Source: Candidatus Bathyarchaeota archaeon (lineage in GTDB: Archaea > Thermoproteota > Bathyarchaeia > 40CM-2-53-6). Taken from it: DNA of 8,115 bases. The stretch spans positions 1-8,115 of the forward strand of contig VBAY01000119.1 in assembly GCA_005883085.1 (NCBI GenBank), given 5' to 3'. This document shows positions 5,807-8,115 of the stretch, piece by piece. Under the pieces are notes generated by a model. The model had not been told where the DNA came from. It ran no database searches and was given only the letters and a program-made list of their open reading frames with translations. Numbering within the stretch: the stretch's first letter is position 1; each line of letters starts with the position of its first letter. Made by a program: the position numbers and the translations under genes.

Positions 5807-7063
5807 ATGCCTCTCAAGATTCCGTCTCTAAAGTTGTTAATGAAAATCGTCATCTTGATAGTACTCTCGATCGGTCCTTGGATATTCTCTCGGGCCCAAT
5901 CATCTCCTTCCTCTCCAGTGACGACCATTCTGACCGGTCTCAGCTTCCCAGTCTCGCTGAGGTTTGCCCCAGACGGGCGCATCTTCTTCAACGAAAAAAA
6001 CACGGGCAATATCCGCATAATTCAACAGAACGGAACACTCCTGTCAACTCCCTTCGCCACCATTTCGCCAATATTCACGGACAGTGAATCAGGACTCTTG
6101 GGCATAGCTTTGGACCCATCCTTCGTTTTCAACAGATTCCTCTACGTCTACTACATCTATCGCGACAGCCAATCCTACACACATGGCCACATTGTACGCT
6201 ACACAGCAACAGGCAACATAGGAACAAGCCCCACTAACGTCCTCGATGTCGTTAGCGCCGCTCCGAATGCGCCCCCTTATCACAACGGAGGCTACATCAA
6301 GTTCGGACCTGATGGCAAGCTATACACACAAGTTGGCGAATTCCACCAAGGGTCTCCAGCACAAGACCAATCGTCCACAACAGGTAAGATGCTTCGCATG
6401 AACCCGGACGGGTCCATTCCTTCTGACAATCCCTTCCCTGGGAGTCTTGTCTATGCTTTGGGCATACGCAATGCTTTCGGCTTTGACTTCGACCCCTCAA
6501 ATGGAAGACTCATCGCCACCGAAGCTGGTCCCAACACCGACGATGAGATCAACATCATCGTAAAGGGCGGAAACTATGGTTGGCCAACATGCCTCGGAAT
6601 CTGCCACAATCCGTCCTTCACCGACCCAATCGTCGACTTCAATCTAGTCGTCACGCCCACCGGGATCGCGACAGCAGCCCCGAACGTCTACTATTTTGGC
6701 GAATGGAACACGGGAAACCTCGAACGCCTAGAACTCTCTACAAACGGATCTATAGTTTCGATGACCCAAGTTTACACGCAAAGCGGAGGAATCATCGCGG
6801 TTGAAATGGGACCCAACGGAAAACTCTACTTCACTTCTCCAAACGGAATTTACACTTACGACGTTCAATCGCCAGTCTCAGCGATGCCCAATTCCATTTT
6901 CATAATCCTCGCGATCACTGTCTCAATAATCGCGACGGCAGTGTTAGGTTATTTGGGAATCCGTTATCGGCGCAGACATTCCCCTCAACCTGTTCCTAGA
7001 ATGCAACAGAGTTGGGGTTCGTTTCCTCTAGAGATGGAGTTAACGGGTAGCTGCCTACATTAG
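5807..7063 (+). CDS. Membrane-anchored PQQ-dependent sugar dehydrogenase (glucose/sorbosone dehydrogenase family)
   Basis: The 418-residue protein reads as a six-bladed beta-propeller of the soluble glucose/aldose sugar dehydrogenase family, which oxidises sugars outside the cytoplasm with pyrroloquinoline quinone. Residues 8-30 form an N-terminal signal peptide or anchor ending in SRAQS. Family motifs are DSESGLLGIALDP (92-104), YHNGGYIKFGPDGKLY (158-173), whose His159 matches the catalytic base of the family, GKMLRMNPDGS (193-203), YALGIRNAFGFDFDP (216-230), whose Arg221 matches an active-site arginine, and EINIIVKGGNYGWP (247-260). A second hydrophobic helix (about 363-385) followed by RYRRR (386-390) would anchor the C-terminus, with the propeller outside. 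No PQQ-synthesis gene is in view, so the cofactor source is unknown; related propellers can serve other roles. Its stop overlaps the convergent gene by nine bases. Confidence 0.88.
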   Translation: MPLKIPSLKLLMKIVILIVLSIGPWIFSRAQSSPSSPVTTILTGLSFPVSLRFAPDGRIFFNEKNTGNIRIIQQNGTLLSTPFATISPIFTDSESGLLGIALDPSFVFNRFLYVYYIYRDSQSYTHGHIVRYTATGNIGTSPTNVLDVVSAAPNAPPYHNGGYIKFGPDGKLYTQVGEFHQGSPAQDQSSTTGKMLRMNPDGSIPSDNPFPGSLVYALGIRNAFGFDFDPSNGRLIATEAGPNTDDEINIIVKGGNYGWPTCLGICHNPSFTDPIVDFNLVVTPTGIATAAPNVYYFGEWNTGNLERLELSTNGSIVSMTQVYTQSGGIIAVEMGPNGKLYFTSPNGIYTYDVQSPVSAMPNSIFIILAITVSIIATAVLGYLGIRYRRRHSPQPVPRMQQSWGSFPLEMELTGSCLH

Positions 7064-7495
7064 TTTCTGGTATAGCACGAAATACGCGGTGGCCATGAAG
7101 ACGAAGCTTAGTAGCATGCCGAACCCTAGAAAGCCGTATGCCCGCTTGGGCCGATAGGCGTTCCGTGTGCTCGTGAACATCATGTACAATCCTACGATTC
7201 CCAGCGCATAAAGCAGGGCTACGAACACTCCTTCAGCGGGAGTCTGATTGTTGATATCGTGCGGATAGACAAAGCCGAGACCTTGCTGGACGTTCAAGAG
7301 ACTCACCGAGGTGCCTGCACCGACTAGGATGAACAATCCGCCTGCGAGAACAAAGACGGTGAAGGCGAGGATCAAGAATGAGGCTACAGGCAATAGCGGT
7401 CTGCTGGATCCGGGTGCGAGTTTAACGAAACTCATCCGGAATGCTAGGTTGTTGAGAGATCTCTTCATCTTGAAGAGTCCTGTTCTGAAACCCAT
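7055..7495 (-). CDS. Three-helix membrane protein, possibly Ost3/Ost6-like
   Basis: The 146-residue product has a basic N-terminus (residues 1-33) and three predicted membrane helices at about 34-59, 88-107 and 119-142. A loop of roughly 28 residues follows helix 1 and contains VYPHDINNQTPAE, including an N-x-T sequon at Asn83; the basic segment STRNAYRPKRAYG separates helices 2 and 3. Acid-Gln-x-x-Ala-Glu before a helix, followed by LLYALGIVGLYMM, recalls the membrane part of eukaryotic Ost3/Ost6 (TUSC3) subunits of oligosaccharyltransferase and similar archaeal proteins. This is a pattern match from memory and the thioredoxin domain of Ost3/6 is absent, so I leave it as a suggestion. ATG at 7495 is taken as start; ATG at 7468 would also keep all three helices. 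It is transcribed divergently from the zinc-ribbon gene. Confidence 0.75.
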   Translation of the reverse strand: MGFRTGLFKMKRSLNNLAFRMSFVKLAPGSSRPLLPVASFLILAFTVFVLAGGLFILVGAGTSVSLLNVQQGLGFVYPHDINNQTPAEGVFVALLYALGIVGLYMMFTSTRNAYRPKRAYGFLGFGMLLSFVFMATAYFVLYQKLM

Positions 7496-7534
7496 CGCTG
7501 GTCCACGTTGTTAAGTGGGGCAAGGGCCATCGCC

Positions 7535-7543
7535 GATTATAAG
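7535..7543 (-). promoter_or_regulatory. TATA box for the three-helix membrane protein
   Basis: Read on the minus strand this is CTTATAATC, a good archaeal TATA box. Its centre is about 44 bases before the ATG at 7495, so transcription would start near 7513 with a leader of roughly 15-20 bases. Because the core is nearly palindromic it could also fire rightward, but then transcription would start just past the ATG at 7562, which favours the minus-strand reading. Confidence 0.45.
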
Positions 7544-7573
7544 CCCTGCTTTCCCAAGTGCATGCACGACTCT

Positions 7574-7589
7574 GAAACCGTTTTTATAG
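7574..7589 (+). promoter_or_regulatory. BRE plus TATA box for the zinc-ribbon gene
   Basis: GAAACCG (7574-7580) followed directly by TTTTTATAG (7581-7589) is the best archaeal core promoter in the window. Transcription would start near 7611, giving a leader of about 20 bases to the TTG at 7631. It lies inside the longer reading frame that begins at 7562, which is the main argument for the shorter protein. Confidence 0.6.
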
Positions 7590-7630
7590 CGCGTTGGGGT
7601 CCTGAGACCTCACGAGGCTTCCGCACCGAT

Positions 7631-7813
7631 TTGTGTCCGCAGCGAATTTTATGTTCCAAGTGCGGCGAACTCCTCTACACCGGGCTTGAACTGGAGACGC
7701 CTGGCGAGATCATTCAGCGCAACGGAGGCTATTGCCCCAAGTGCGGTAAGAAGCTAGGGTTTGACACTGAAAACTTGAAGATTATTCCTGAGACCCCTGT
7801 TCCTGGTCCATAG
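7631..7813 (+). CDS. Small zinc-ribbon protein
   Basis: The 60-residue product carries two zinc knuckles, CSKCG (Cys8, Cys11) and CPKCG (Cys35, Cys38), 23 residues apart, with ELLYTGLELETPGEIIQ between them. The four cysteines should bind one zinc as a treble-clef or rubredoxin-like ribbon. I recall small archaeal proteins with this ILC-x-x-CGELLY...CPKCGKKL layout, all of unknown function; nucleic-acid or ribosome binding is possible but unproven. The start is a choice: TTG at 7631 fits the strong BRE/TATA at 7574-7589, whereas ATG at 7562 (83 residues) or TTG at 7508 (101 residues) would add a segment that looks non-coding and contains that promoter. The C-terminal tail after Phe44 is Pro-rich and probably flexible. 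Confidence 0.78.
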   Translation: MCPQRILCSKCGELLYTGLELETPGEIIQRNGGYCPKCGKKLGFDTENLKIIPETPVPGP

Positions 7814-7826
7814 TTCCCTCGCATTC

Positions 7827-7832
7827 TTTTTT
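7827..7832 (+). terminator. Oligo-T terminator candidate after the zinc-ribbon gene
   Basis: A run of six T within GCATTCTTTTTTCTACC begins 14 bases after the stop at 7813. Archaeal RNA polymerase commonly stops at such T tracts without needing a hairpin. The same pyrimidine stretch is also where a weak gcvT promoter might lie, since no better TATA box is seen before 7873. Confidence 0.4.
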
Positions 7833-7872
7833 CTACCACCACCCAGCTACCGCAGATCGCGAGTAGTCAACA

Positions 7873-8115
7873 TTGGCGAGAAGAACCCACGTCTACGAGT
7901 ATCACAGGAAGCATGGTAATCTTGTCGAGTATGCGGGCTTTGACCTTCCTGTCTGGTTCGAAGGCATAATCCCGGAGTGCCGGCGTGTTAGAAACAGCTG
8001 TGGAATATTCGACGTCTCCCATATGGGACGGGTTCTAGTGGAAGGAAAAGGCACCGAGTCATTCCTGAACGAACTCACGACGAACGATGTGTCTAAGCTT
8101 GCGGTTGGAAGAGGG
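7873..8115 (+). CDS. gcvT: Glycine cleavage system T protein (aminomethyltransferase), 5' part only
   Basis: GcvT transfers the methylene group from the aminomethyl-lipoyl H protein to tetrahydrofolate (or an archaeal equivalent) and releases ammonia, in the cytoplasm. The 81 residues present match the N-terminus of the family: LVEYAGFDLPVWFEGIIPEC (residues 17-36), then VRNSCGIFDVSHMGRVLVEG (39-58), in which FDVSHMGR is the hallmark, and FLNELTTNDVSKL, typical of the following folate-binding part. TTG at 7873 is the first standard start after the in-frame stop at 7864 and sits where GcvT proteins usually begin. The gene is cut by the right edge, roughly a fifth being visible. Other folate-binding T-protein relatives (for example sarcosine or dimethylglycine enzymes) share this fold, but a short N-terminus starting at this point favours GcvT. 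Confidence 0.9.
   Translation, partial: MARRTHVYEYHRKHGNLVEYAGFDLPVWFEGIIPECRRVRNSCGIFDVSHMGRVLVEGKGTESFLNELTTNDVSKLAVGRG

Noticed and set aside
5800..6087. Plus-strand frame overlapping the start of the sugar dehydrogenase
   Set aside because: It is offset from the dehydrogenase frame, which has a clear signal peptide and propeller motifs. This frame is His/Ser/Arg-rich with no pattern.
1..8115. CRISPR array, tRNA or rRNA gene, insertion sequence or attachment site
   Set aside because: Reading both strands I saw no regularly spaced repeats, no tRNA-like conserved blocks, no transposase and no target-site duplications. Nearly all of the window is accounted for by protein-coding genes.

Overview
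The window looks archaeal, most likely from the TACK side (Thaumarchaeota/Nitrososphaeria or Bathyarchaeia); this is inferred from gene content and signals, not from a marker gene. The clues are TATA-box and BRE-like promoter sequences, little or no Shine-Dalgarno sequence at starts, frequent non-ATG starts (GTG, TTG), a stand-alone Lrp/AsnC ligand-binding (RAM) protein, and a small protein resembling the NitrOD5-type output domains of thaumarchaea. Base composition is intermediate, close to half GC by eye.

Layout. Positions 1-700 hold two minus-strand genes that overlap by GTGA: a NitrOD5-like small protein, then a winged-helix protein that runs off the left edge. A 245-base divergent region (701-945) follows. 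A RAM-only protein (946-1260) leads into the potassium-uptake P-type ATPase genes kdpA, kdpB and kdpC (1310-5664), all on the plus strand and tightly packed. Neither KdpD/KdpE nor a recognisable KdpF is present. After a 142-base gap comes a secreted, C-terminally membrane-anchored PQQ-type sugar dehydrogenase (5807-7063). It converges, with a 9-base stop overlap, on a minus-strand three-helix membrane protein (7055-7495) that resembles the membrane part of Ost3/Ost6-like oligosaccharyltransferase subunits. A short divergent promoter region separates that from a small zinc-ribbon protein (7631-7813). An oligo-T terminator candidate precedes the start of gcvT, the glycine-cleavage T protein (7873 onward, cut by the right edge).

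How the genes work together. The clear functional unit is the KdpABC pump: KdpA is the K+ channel-like subunit, KdpB the phosphorylated motor, and KdpC the single-span accessory subunit. The RAM protein directly upstream is a candidate local sensor or regulator, by position only. The remaining genes appear to be separate transcription units.

The most notable points are: (i) kdpA coding sequence extends about 53 codons upstream of its first standard start and has no normal start codon, with one missing base able to explain this; (ii) a CX5C insertion in an outer loop of KdpA; (iii) a roughly 37-residue basic, Gly-rich insertion in the KdpB nucleotide-binding domain; (iv) a compact KdpC lacking about 50 residues of the usual outer domain; and (v) a possible archaeal Ost3/6-like protein. 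I found no clear evidence of a wholly undescribed system.
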